64,000 nt of DNA from Acytostelium subglobosum LB1 (Eukaryota; Evosea; Eumycetozoa; Acytosteliales; Acytosteliaceae), in NCBI RefSeq assembly GCF_000787575.1, contig NW_012236499.1, positions 303,703 through 367,702 on the forward strand. Direction: 5' to 3'. Shown here in pieces: positions 13,467 to 24,101 of the stretch (position 1 is its first letter; the number at the start of each line of letters is the position of its first letter). The notes under the pieces are model-generated. The model searched no databases. It was not told where the DNA came from and worked only from the letters and a program-made list of their open reading frames with translations. The position numbers and the translations under genes are program-made.

Positions 13467-14465
13467 ATGGCACAACCATTTGAAGACTGGTACCGTCATA
13501 TACCAATTGTGACTAGAATGTACATGACTGGCTGTGTTGTGACATCGGTGTTTGTATACTTGGACGTGATCAATCCATTGGACCTCTATCTCAACTACCC
13601 ACTGATAGCCAATCGTTGGGAAGTATGGAGATTGATAACAAACTTCCTCTTCTTTGAAGAGATTGGTCTAAACTTCTTATTCCATATGTTCTTTATGTAA
13701 GTCAGTTTATCAAGAGCCACAATAATACATGGCATGGTTGTTGTTCACACTGTTTGCTAACATCATCATCACATTACAGAGTAAGACACAGTAGAATGTT
13801 GGAGGAGGGATCATTTAGAGGTAGATCAGCAGACTATTTCTTTATGTGGCTATTTGGAGCAACCTTATTGTTGGTATGTTGTTAGATACAACAAAGAGTC
13901 AATGTCATTGGATTAGTTATACTAACATAACATGACATACATCCTTAGCTCATCAATGCAGTAATGTACTATAGCAAGATTTATACAAAGATGGTGTTCA
14001 TGGCATCATCACTGTCGTTTATGGTTGTATATGTGTGGAGTGTCAGGAATCCAAACATGCACATCAGTTTCCTTGGCATATTCACATTCAAGGCACCAAT
14101 GCTGCCTTGGGTGATATTGGGCTTCAGTTATCTCTTCAAACAGAGTCTGATCTTTGATGGCATGGGCATCCTAGTAGGTCACATCTACTACTACCTGGAA
14201 GACATCTATCCTGCCATCTCACATCGACGTCTCCTACAGACACCAGCTTTCATGTATGTATACAATGGAATGAATGAATGAATGAATGACGACATCATCT
14301 AACCATTCGTCTTCCCAATCAATCAATTAATCTAGTAAATACCTCTTTGAACATCCACCTGTTGCAGAACAACCTGGACTATATGCACAAGCACCTGATC
14401 CAGCAGCAGCAGCGGCAGCAGCAGTTGCAGCTCATTTTGTCCCACCCGAGGGCGCTGCAAATTAA
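13467..14465 (+). CDS. derlin (Derlin-2-like ERAD rhomboid pseudoprotease)
   Basis: An ER membrane protein that helps move misfolded proteins out of the ER for degradation. The N-terminus MAQPFEDWYRHIPIVTR, then NRWEVWRLITNFLFF (the WR motif), RSADYFFMWLFGA, and LGFSYLFKQSLIFDGMGI with GHIYYYLEDIYP (GxxxG-type loop) are classic derlin blocks. There are several short introns; the last joins AT|T so that the product reads IKYLFEHPPVAEQPGLYA. The tail is Ala-rich and ends PPEGAAN. There are no rhomboid catalytic Ser/His residues, as expected for derlins. The start is the ATG at 13467. Confidence 0.96.
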
Positions 14466-14689
14466 CTGTTTGTCAATAACAAATAATAATAACCATGTCT
14501 AAACTTGTCAATTACTATCGATTAGGATATTTCGGTGATTTGGATATTTCGATCAAGTTGTTTGATTGACAAAGTGTGGGTGGCATCAAGGACCCAATTG
14601 AGTTGGTGTCGCCCTTATTCAATTTGATTATCATACACATATATTAAAGATAGATATAAATATATACATATATGTGAGCAAGAACAGAA

Positions 14690-15638
14690 ATGACAAGATC
14701 AACACAAGAACAAGAGTACTCACCGCTCTTGTCAAAGTACTCAAAGAGTACTCGTGATCTTATCATTATATATCTGTTGTCCTTTATGATTCTACTGACT
14801 CTAGTGGCAATAGGAATGACTACCTTTCTAAATCTTCTACCAAGTGTATGTAGTAGTAGTACAAATGGTATAATGATCTGTTGTCTGTCTATCTCTGACA
14901 CTAACAATCTACACACATCAACAACAACAACAGATAAAACTTGGTAAAGAGTTCATAGAGACATCATGTTTGGTGAAGGAACATGAAATCAATATTACAC
15001 AACATTACATGGGACAAGAGTGTATTAAGCTGAATCGTGAGATATGGTGGTATCCATTACTTGGTCAGAACTCATTCTATCACAATGTAGTACAACATGG
15101 AAACACATCAGACTCTGCTGATGATTGGGAAGGATACAACAATGATGGCATGGATGGCGAGGGCTCAGGCGTTGGAATCACATGCTATCAAGGACTGTTT
15201 GTAGTGGAGTATCAACTCGATGCTGCTTATAACAATGTGTTGGTTCATAGCAACATCAGTGGAACATGGAATTCACGTCTGCGATGGGTCGACGATTATT
15301 TAGTGGCTTTTAAGGTATGATATGATGGTGGATACCGATCAATCAATCAATCAATCGATCGATTAATGGATAACTAACATGTTGTTGATGATGATGATTA
15401 TTAGGTAAACACAACATCCAGATGTTACTACCAATCAATGAATCCATATAATGTCAATTGGTTCGCCTCACCTAAATACACGGTGTCATCAGTGGTAGTG
15501 CTGTCTATATCGACAGCATTCCTCATTGGATCAGTGGTTCTGTTAATTTACTTTATTGGACGACGACGACAATTCCTTGCAGAGCAACAACAACGATTCC
15601 CAACCAAACGCAATAGTGACCTTTACACAAACAGATAG
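14690..15638 (+). CDS. uncharacterised two-TM membrane protein with a large lumenal or extracellular domain
   Basis: I do not recognise the family. Three exons join in phase (donor GTATGTAG after LLPS; donor GTATGA after AFK), giving about 270 residues. A short cytoplasmic-like N-terminus with SPLLSKYSKSTRD is followed by TM1 (LIIIYLLSFMILLTLVAIGM). Then comes a domain of about 180 residues with several sequons (NIT, NTS, NIS, NTT) and a few Cys, and TM2 (VVVLSISTAFLIGSVVLLIYF) followed by a basic tail, GRRRQFL. The layout resembles CDC50-type proteins, but I do not see their conserved motifs. The dileucine-like PLL motif may direct endosomal sorting; this is inference. Confidence 0.75.
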
Positions 15639-16041
15639 TTTACAAGGTCAATGTCACGCAATCAACTATATAGATAGATAGTCAACAATCACACAGGGCT
15701 TGAACCATCAAACATATCCCTCATTCATTATAATGGCCATCACTTTGTTTGAAACTCAACTCAACTCTTTGGCTCCCNCCCCCCCCCCCATTCCACTTCC
15801 TATTCTCCTCCTCTTCACCTCATCCTCCATCCATCATGATAATAATATTAAATGTATATACATTATTGAAGGGGAAACCCTACTTGATCGTAAGGTGTTG
15901 GTTGTCTTGAAGTTCACACAAATTTTCATTCACCAATCACATGATCAACAATGTTGTCATTCATTCATTCCGACTCAAACATCAAACACAACACATTTAG
16001 TATAGGATACAGGATAACAAGTAGCGAATAACCTATCATCG
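15639..16041. other. spacer with a poly-C run containing an N
   Basis: A C-run from 15775 to 15789 is interrupted by N at 15778, an uncalled base in a homopolymer. A frame runs through it (15700-16005), but its composition is simple sequence and its start lies in a spacer, so I do not call a gene. Confidence 0.6.
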
Positions 16042-18281
16042 ATGCAACGACTGCTCTCTTCCATCGGTGAGGTATTGGCTCCTACCTTTCACTCTCCACT
16101 TGATGATCTCAAGAACCATTGGAAGTCGATAAAGTTGTTCTATTTAGAGCGTAACGGTAGGTGTTGTGTGATAGACCTATCGATCAATCAATTGATCACT
16201 CATTAATCATCTATCAACAACCTCTCAGATGGTATAGAGAAGTTCCAAGAGTATCAGATACCAGGTCATATTATATCGATGGTTTCAATATTGATTGATG
16301 AGAACAAGTCGATAGGTGATGCTGGTCAGTGTCTCGAGTTCTTTCTAAAGAATAGGATATTGGAGACATTATGTCACATTGGTGAGCGTGATGTATGTAC
16401 ACACTGGCTGGTGAATGATGTTGTTTGGTGAATGATCAATGTCTGACTCATACTCTATAGACTCCACCAGGCGTTAGGAAACTCGTTCTCCAGACAACAG
16501 TCACACTTTTAGGTGATATATCACTGCCATTACTACCTCATATGAGTGTACACAGACCGATATGTAGATTGATACAATCGATACTCACTGCAAAGCAGCA
16601 ACAACAGTTACAACAGCAACAACAGTTACAACAGCAACAGAAGAGTATGTCACCAGCACTGTCCTCTGCCATACAACGAGGCGCCACCCGAGTCAACAGT
16701 CCTGAGATCACTCGACTGGTGCCAGCACTACTACAACCGATCAATCACACACTGGAACAGACCAATGATGACAGCGAGTTTGTGACAATGCTTGACCTTC
16801 TCATCAAACAACTCAAGCTCTATCCAACACTGTTGGGCTTCTTCCACGAGGATGGCTACCAACATGGAGAGAACTTTGTCGTGTTTCAAGGACTGTTGTG
16901 TCATTTGTGGACGGCTGGTGCGATTGGCGAGCGTGCTCGCAAGGCTATGATCGAATGTCTGGAGCTTATGCCAGAGTCTAGTGCAACAAGCGACTTCCTC
17001 GTTGCCAACAACAACAGAGACAGCATTCGTCATGGAGTACTGATATCAAAGATGAATGGAACTCATACCTCTGGTGTGTCCCCAAGCAGCAGCAACAACA
17101 ATGGCAACATCACGATGCCACCTTCACCATTGATGGCAGTACAATCACCATCACCTCTTAACAGCTCACAAGGAGATACGGCAAGTCAGGACTTTATAAT
17201 TACCGACCCTTTGTCACTGCTGAATCACATCAACTTTATCAATCTACAGGTATGATATGATCGATCACAATGGGCATCCCGAATATACAATCTCGCTCAC
17301 TCATTCAATCAATCACACAATCACAGATGACTGAACTATTGAAGATACACTCATTGTTACCTCCAACCGTAGCATCACCAAGCTACTGTGTCTCTGGACC
17401 ACCAATTGCTCCAGAGGGAATATGCATTTTGGAGTGCTACAAAGCACGTGTGGCCTTTTGTTCCGAGCTCTCCTTAATCAAGCATAACGTAAGTTCAATT
17501 CTCAAATGGCTGGTGGAATGATTGCCTAACATGTTTAGCAGAGCATTGGTGAATATATTACCAAACTATGGGAAGACTTGTTCATCACAGATACATTGGG
17601 AGTGACTTTGTTACACAACGAGGACTATCGTGCAGCGACAGCGATGCTATACCTGAGAGAGATATTACCATTGTTGCAAGGACCAATTGGACAAAAGACG
17701 ATTACATTCCTTGTTGGTGATAGTGTCACTCCAGAGAAAAGAAAGGAATCCACTGGCAATGATTATGATGAACTGATCATCAAGTCCACTCTGATAAAAA
17801 GGATATCACATCCAAACTATCATGTAAGTAGTTGATCGTCCAGATCGAACCATGCCACATATCACTTACAAACATATACATACATTAGGTATCGATATCA
17901 AGTCTTCGATTGTTCTCTACACTCCTTAGTCTTCAAAACTTTGCAGTGGTGTACAACTTGATATTGGTGAATCTTCCACCTCCAGTGGATGACACTGCGA
18001 CAACGTTCTCATACCAGAACCTAGCGACATTGCAGACGGCACAAAAGTCAATCACGAGATATCTGACATTGATTGGCAGCAAGTACACAAATATTCACCA
18101 TGGCGATGGTCACATGGCTGATATCTTTCAGAACAAGACATCTTCGCGAACCAATGGATACTCTGCCTATCTGGTGGATGCTCGCTATCAGATTGCCAAC
18201 TTCACAACTGCCTGTTCATCATGGCCAAGCAAGTATCTCTTCATAACAAATGATGCATACAACTCACTCAATGTACAAAAG

Positions 18282-18312
<31 letters not shown>

Positions 18313-18925
18313 TCATCGATGACAACAACAACAACAACAAGAGATATACATACATGGGATCATTCCTCGAGGAAGTGTTCAAAGTATTTTCGAAGATGCT
18401 TACACTTCCAATGGACATCAATATTGTGATCACTGGAATCATCTCAAAGCTGTGTTACTACCCATGTCCACAACTCTATCCCCACCTGGTTCACATCATT
18501 CAGAGCACGCTCTCAAACTCCACCTCTTCCTCCTCCTCTTCCTCCACAACGATTTCTCCTCCCTCCAATTCACCAATCCAGTCGATTTACTCCATTCTGC
18601 AAAGTGTAAGAGATGTGATTGTATTGATTGTCTAAATACACATACTGACATGATTAACAATACAATGATATAGCTATCAATTGAAATATCAGATAGATCC
18701 AAGACCTTTAGTTTCTTCAATGAGGTGTTGGACCAGTTTAGAATATACCTGACGGATGTTTCCACCATTGACAGCAATGAATACAATATGCCCAAGAACA
18801 CACTTCTCAGTGCTCTCAAGAAGGAAGAGATTGACTTCCTACACGCAGTCATAATAGTAGAGGAGTTCTGCAAAGAGATAGCGTCCATCATCCAAGCTCG
18901 TGTGGTATTCTCCAATAAACACTGA
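16042..18925 (+). CDS. FHIP/RAI16-like (FTS-Hook-interacting protein family)
   Basis: FHIP proteins join Hook and FTS to link endosomes to dynein. The start is ATG 16042 (MQRLLSSIGEVLAP). Exon 2 begins in phase (GAT GGT ATA GAG) after a GTAGGT donor. The family block PPGVRKLVLQTTVTLLG...LLPHMSVHRPICRLI sits near 16464-16570, followed by conserved segments such as GARIGERARKAMIECLELMP-like (16916-16975) and GPPIAPEGICILECYKARV (17397). At least seven short introns are present, and the end is TGA at 18923-18925. Low-complexity inserts are a Gln/Leu run near 16600, Asn runs near 18284-18340 and a Ser run near 18520; all look like amoebal repeat expansions in loops. Length is about 790 residues. 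Confidence 0.88.
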
Positions 18926-20219
18926 GGTACGAGTAACCAATTCATTCCACGTGACAAACCATCTTGATGACCCGCACCCTCTCACGTCTGGACCGACCCA
19001 CCCACACTCTTTCGCAAACTTCCAACCACAAAAAGCACCTCCCAAAGCCAACCCGCACGATGGGATGGTTTTGGTTCGTTTTCACACAAAACAGGCATTG
19101 GCAAGGCCACCTCACAAGTCAATGCCATCCAAACACAACAAATATCCTTCATTATTTTTAATTAGAATCAAGACTAGACACTTCCTTTCATTATTATTAC
19201 ATATTACCTTGCAAGCAGTATTAGTATTAGTTGTACTACTATCACCAAACGGTTCTTCACCACAAAAGCAATATCAGCAGTATACTCGATTAGCGAGCGC
19301 CATATATTATTACTTGTTGTATTACTATTATATCAACCTTTCACTCTCACATATATAAACAATGGCATCCGCAGCAGCAGCAGCTCCAAAGGTAAGTGAA
19401 CTTATCCAGTCTAGTTGTTGTCCTATCCATCTACCACCACAACATTATACTACACTACCTACCACCGATCGAACATTGAGATCTCTGATCCTATTCTATT
19501 TATAACATATTCACTCTGTCAGCCACACACAACACAACACACACACATCACACAAAGATGTCTCTTTGTTTCGAAACACGAATAACCACAAGGTGATTAT
19601 TATTCACCAACAACACTCAATCACTCATTCACTCATTCACTCATTCCAATCACCACATCTCTTGTGAGTGTCCTATCTTTACCAATGTTCAACTACTACT
19701 ATGGTGTTGTCTTTGTTCGCACAAACACACAATAGACAAACACACAACTCAGATGATCCTCTGTAGAGAATGGAACAGTCACTTATTTTAAAGAGACTGT
19801 TCACCATGTGATGCTACCACACACGGTAATGCTGGAGTTGAGGGAGGAGTGTTGAGTTTGTTGTTGCTGTGCATATGTGTTACGTGAATCACTTCAATCG
19901 AAAGTCGACCTCCACATATCTGGCAGTCCAGTCCAATCCAATCCAGACCAGTCCAGTCAGTGCCCAACCTCATAACAATCGTTACCCAAAAGCTTTATTT
20001 AAATCCACCTTCTTCTTTCACAATCAATCCAACAACAAATCATTCCACAATCAATTCATTGTTGCTGTTATTGATTCTTCGTCCGTCTGACTTGTCATAT
20101 CTCATCTCCACAATATTCCCAACGATCTAATAATTCGACCGATATCCACATCCTACCTACCTTCCCATTATATTTATAAACCGATATATCTAACTAACTA
20201 ACAAACAAACTATCCAACA
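18926..20219. other. long spacer upstream of the LIM gene
   Basis: About 1.3 kb without a sustained coding frame. It holds AT-rich and CA-rich stretches and a TCACTCATTCACTCAT repeat near 19620. One apparent start exon at 19362-19391 is listed separately. The last 150 bases before 20220 are pyrimidine-rich and poor in G, typical of a strong amoebal promoter and leader (TTTATAAACC near 20170). Confidence 0.5.
19362..19391 (+). CDS. orphan start exon (MASAAAAAPK) with a GTAAGT donor; possible alternative first exon of the LIM gene
   Basis: An AT-rich TATATAAAC stretch is followed at once by ATG GCA TCC GCA and four more Ala codons, CCA AAG, and a strong GTAAGT donor at 19392. This looks like a real protein start. 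No coding exon follows within the spacer. Joining phase 0 to an AG at 20278-20279 would enter the LIM gene just before its domain (SFGSSEKC), but the intron would be 888 nt, far longer than others here, and the acceptor context (TTCAAG) is mediocre. It could also be a gene with an exon I cannot see. Confidence 0.35.
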
Positions 20220-21467
20220 ATGGTCATGGCAACAACCTCCAACTCCACCAACACAAACAACTCAACTCCAAAATTCAAGTCGTTTGGATCATCAGAGAAG
20301 TGTGCAGTGTGCACCAAGACAGTGTTTGCCACTGAGCGTTTGGCATCAGATGAGCGTGTGTTCCACAAGGCCTGTTTCAGATGCACAGTGTGCAACAATG
20401 TCTTGAAGCTCGGAAACTATGCCTCCATGCAATCAAAGTCCTACTGCAAGCCATGTTTCAAGAAGCTGTTCTTCACCAAGGGCAACTACAGCGAGGGTTT
20501 CGGTCAGTTGAAGCCACAGCACCAGCACGACATGAAGAAGGGAACTCCCACCGTCACAGTGGTCACTCCACCACCACCCCCAGTCAACGCCAGCGCACCA
20601 GTCGAGGTGCCAGTCGTTCGTCACACACCAGCTCCAGTTCGCGAGGTTGAGGAGCCAGTCAAGCCAGTCGTCGTGGTCGAGACTCCAAAGCCAGTAGAGC
20701 AACCAAAGCCAGTTGTTGCCTCGACTCCAGCACCAAAGCCAGTTGTCGCTTCAACCCCAGCACCAAAGCCAGTGGTCGCTTCCACTCCAGCACCAAAGCC
20801 AGTTGTTGCCTCAACCCCAGCACCAAAGCCAGTTGTTTCATCGACACCAGCACCAAAGCCAGTGGCCACAACCTCGCAACCACCAAAGTCATTCGCCAGA
20901 CCAACCACAACCTCTGGAGTCTCACCAGACAGACCATCCACCACCACCACACCAAAGACACCAGTCAGCAGCTCTGCATCACCAGCCACCTCTTCACCAA
21001 AGATTGTCAACTTCCAAGCCTTCCGCGACTTCACCAAGCCATCAACCACCTCCAAGCCATTCGTTATCAGAACAGCAAAGGGAAATGTATTCGTACCAAT
21101 CAACAACCCACCAGCTCCAGAGAAGAAGCCATTGGAGCCAATCTCTCTTGAGGAGCCAGTTGTTGTGAAGAAGGCTGCTCCAGCCCCCACTCCAGCCCCA
21201 ACTCCAGCTCCAGCTCCAGTCGTTGTCGCTGAGCCAGAGCCAGTTGTCGTTGCAGAGCCAGAGCCAGTTGTTGTCGCTGAACCAGAGCCAGTGGTTGTCC
21301 CTGAGCCAGAGCCAGTCGTCGTTGCTGAGCCCGAGCCAGTTGTTGAGGCCACCCCAGAGCCAGTAGCCGTCGAGGAGCCAGCCGTTGTTGAGGAGCCAGC
21401 TGTCGTTGAGGAGGAGCCAATCTCTTTTGCCGTCGATTCCACCCCAGAGCCAGTCGCCACCGCCTAA
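20220..21467 (+). CDS. LIM-domain protein with Pro/Val-rich repeat tail
   Basis: A single exon of 415 residues. One LIM domain occupies about residues 28-80: CAVC, then H-KACFRCTVC, then C-KPCF, giving the full set of eight zinc ligands. The remainder is disordered: five to six copies of KPVVASTPAP (near 20690-20870), a Ser/Thr/Pro block, and about five copies of a VVVAEPEP-type repeat (21220-21340). Dictyostelid LIM proteins of this kind bind actin structures; here that role is inferred from the family. Codons are heavily C-biased (CCA for Pro, GTC, AAG), suggesting strong expression. The Pro-rich repeats could bind SH3 or profilin-like partners. Confidence 0.93.
   Translation: MVMATTSNSTNTNNSTPKFKSFGSSEKCAVCTKTVFATERLASDERVFHKACFRCTVCNNVLKLGNYASMQSKSYCKPCFKKLFFTKGNYSEGFGQLKPQHQHDMKKGTPTVTVVTPPPPPVNASAPVEVPVVRHTPAPVREVEEPVKPVVVVETPKPVEQPKPVVASTPAPKPVVASTPAPKPVVASTPAPKPVVASTPAPKPVVSSTPAPKPVATTSQPPKSFARPTTTSGVSPDRPSTTTTPKTPVSSSASPATSSPKIVNFQAFRDFTKPSTTSKPFVIRTAKGNVFVPINNPPAPEKKPLEPISLEEPVVVKKAAPAPTPAPTPAPAPVVVAEPEPVVVAEPEPVVVAEPEPVVVPEPEPVVVAEPEPVVEATPEPVAVEEPAVVEEPAVVEEEPISFAVDSTPEPVATA
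20690..20875 (+). repeat. coding tandem repeat, 30-bp unit (KPVVASTPAP)
   Basis: Five to six near-identical 30-bp units inside the LIM gene. They differ mostly at third positions (GTT/GTC, TCG/TCA/TCC), showing selection on the peptide rather than recent expansion. Confidence 0.9.
21220..21345 (+). repeat. coding tandem repeat, 24-bp unit (VVVAEPEP)
   Basis: About five 24-bp units in the LIM gene tail, again varying mainly at synonymous positions. The acidic Glu-Pro-rich product is likely to be extended and disordered. Confidence 0.88.
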
Positions 21468-21691
21468 ACGATTCAGCAGCGATAATGTGACTAACTGATT
21501 GACCAGCCCCAGTCAACCAACCAGCCCACCAGCCTGCCTATCAGCCTTCCAAGGGCCATCCAGCAGGGTTAATAAAATATATATTTATATAAGTTTGTAC
21601 TACTAAATCAAATAGAAAGACTCTATTGTCTATCTTATCTTCTGGAAACAATCAATGGATGGTTATAAATATTATATTATTAATTTTAATA

Positions 21692-22461
21692 TTATTGTAT
21701 CGAGCAACACCTTCTGTTTGCCTTCTTTGCTTGTTTCAGGAATAGTTTACTCTTTGCCGACAGTTCATTTGATTGATCCAGCAGATCCTCCATCTTGGCT
21801 GTGTTCTGCAGAGCAGCATCTATATTCTTGTGCTAAATCTGTTGAGTCAGTATAATGTGATGGAAACAACGAACTTGATAACTGCTAGAACATACCATAA
21901 TAATAGTGATATCATTGATTTGATTCTGTACAGAGGCGATCTTATCATGACCTTCAGGATTGGCATACTTTGTCAACATTGGACCAATCTGAGGGAATGC
22001 AGCACCAATAATTCCTTTGGTCATTCTCATATATTCATTCATCATCTCTGATAGACATCTTGCTGCAATTCTTTCAGGATACTCCTGATCTGTGAATACT
22101 ACACCTCTACATTGGACTTGTCAATAAGTGTGTCACACATCGATGATGAAGATAACAACAACAACAACAACATACCCAAAGTCTTCTCTAACATCTACAA
22201 ACGCTATATAACCTTCATGGGGAACAGCACACTTTGAGTTGACTTTGAACTTGTCTACGAATATCTTGCTTGATGCCAGTAGCACCTCTTTGGCCCTATT
22301 ACGATGATGATGATGTCAATATTCGTAACGATAGTAGTCTTCTACCTACCTACAACTACAACATACGTTGAACGCTCAAAGAAACCAAAATGACTCAGAT
22401 CTGTCGCTTGATCAATGATGTTGCCTCCTCTTCTTGACAATACCAACGCTACTATCTTCAT
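21692..22461 (-). CDS. ykt6: R-SNARE Ykt6
   Basis: Longin-type SNARE for ER-Golgi, vacuolar and autophagic fusion. Four exons on the minus strand start at ATG 22461 (MKIVALVLSRRGG). The longin domain continues with LSHFGFFERST, RAKEVLLASSKIFVDK and YIAFVDVREDFG. The third exon holds TDQEYPERIAARCLSEMMNEY. The last exon has the SNARE core NIDAALQNTAKMEDLLDQSN with the central Arg/Gln layer region, and the C-terminus is RRCCSIQ. The double Cys is the known palmitoylation plus prenylation site, and a final Gln favours farnesyl transfer. Stop codon complement at 21692-21694. Confidence 0.95.
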
Positions 22462-22782
22462 TCTCTTGTTTATATTTTAACCTGTAAATATATATATATC
22501 TCTATTTCTATCAATTATGATTATTGTTGTTTGGACTTATTCATGCTTGTCAAGTATTAATACACATAAACATCAACAACGAAAGGGTGGTTTACAAGTT
22601 CAACGAACAGTTGTGTGTGAAAGTGGTTACCAGGAGATCGATACTATTGGGTTCCGGAGACTATTCCCAATTTGATATTGAACTGGCACTTGTTATCTTT
22701 TGATCAATCTCAAAAACTATTAGACTTTTGATAACAGATTTATTTGTTTGTAGATACACAAATGATTTAAACTTAAGTTTAT
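22462..22782. other. divergent spacer between ykt6 and the ankyrin gene
   Basis: AT-rich, with TATATATAT near 22490. No coding frame or known RNA is seen. Confidence 0.5.
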
Positions 22783-24101
22783 ATGGATACCTCGTTCAGA
22801 GCAATCATCAACAACTTATATCTTCAAAGATTGATATTCACACATGTTCACCAGATTTTGCAACACGAGGTAGACCAACTGCCACATGTTCACATCACTT
22901 TCACAGGCAACATTCTGAAATGGAGCCAACTCCAATACAGCATTGGAACACTCCTTCATCACGGATACATCGAGCTCTTCATTCAGATGGTAGAACGCAT
23001 TCATCTGGTCGCCAGCAACAACGATGTCGGTGTGAATGATCGTAATCATGCCAAAGACCGTCTGAAGAAGATCTCGGCCCAATCCGTGTCTGCCGCCATA
23101 GCCTATGGTCATTTGTCGTTGGTAAGGCTCCTCCACACTGGCCAGGACGAGAGGCTCAACAAACTTGTCTATGAGTGGAGGTCGCCTTTTGGATATGCCG
23201 CCTATCTAGGACATCTTGACATCGTCCGCTTCCTGCACGAGTGCCGCTCTGACAACGTATCATCATCAGCAATGGACTCTGCTGCTGGCAATGGACACTT
23301 GGAGGTCGTAGATTTCCTTCACAAGAATCGGACGGAGGGATGCACCACCAATGCTATGGACAAGGCCGCTGCGAATGGTCGGCTCAAGGTCGTGGAGTAT
23401 CTGCATAGCAACCGAGAGGAGGGGTGCACTTCTCAGGCCATGACCAAGGCTGCCACGTCTGGACACCTGGAGATTGTCAGATTCCTGCACACACACACCG
23501 AACCGAGGGCTGCAGCGTCGGGGCCATGGACTCTGCTTGTATGGCAGGACATCTTGACGTGGTCCGCTTTCTTCATTACAATCGGAGTGAGGGCTGCACG
23601 ACTAAAGCAATGGACAATGCCGCCAAGAATGGACACATGGAGATCGTGGTCTTTCTTCACACCAATCGCAGCGAAGGGTGTACAAGAGCTGCACTAAACT
23701 CGGCCGCAGCCAATGGAGACTTTGATATTGTCACTTTCCTGCATTTAAATCGCACAGAGGGCGGCAACTATCCAATCAACCTAGCCGCTTGCAACGGACA
23801 TTTAAGGGTTGTCCAGTATCTCCATGAGAACATGACAACAGAGGCATGCAATACTTCGGCAATGGAAGGTGCAGCGGCCGCTGGACATATCGACATTGTC
23901 TGTTTTCTCTATGCAAACAGGACCGAAGGAATCCACTGTCTTGGCGCCCTCTTGGATCGGATTGAAAGAGATGAGACGATGATGCAATTCATCCAAAGCC
24001 ATCAAGCTAAACTGCGTTGTGTATGTCGCATCATTGAATATCATGACGAGTGCGAAAATCTCGATCTGCCAAGCAGTCTTCTTCTTGTAGACACTAGTTG
24101 A
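22783..24101 (+). CDS. 28-residue ankyrin-type repeat protein, frameshifted in a CA run near 23490-23505
   Basis: A dictyostelid ankyrin-like array. The start is ATG 22783 (MDTSFRAIINNLYLQRL), giving an N-terminal helical region of about 110 residues. Repeats of 28 residues follow, with the pattern GHLEVVDFLHKNRTEGC then xxAMDxAAxN. The repeats run in one frame to about 23490. The same repeat series then continues without loss in the +2 frame (HRTEGCSVGAMDSACMAGH onward) to TGA near 24101. The break coincides with CTGCACACACACACC; the repeat pattern is kept if two bases of the CA run are surplus. It may be a real lesion, a polymorphic slippage, or a base-call error. Function is unknown; the arrays probably bind proteins. 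Confidence 0.8.

Noticed and set aside
15700-16005. 101-residue frame crossing the poly-C/N stretch
   Set aside because: Runs through a homopolymer and simple Ser/Pro/Asn text; no homology motif, no splice signals, and it lies in a spacer.
20621-21460. 279-residue minus-strand frame rich in Gly, Ala, Thr
   Set aside because: Mirror of the Pro/Val/Glu repeats in the LIM gene; low-complexity repeats keep the opposite strand open. No start or splice signals.
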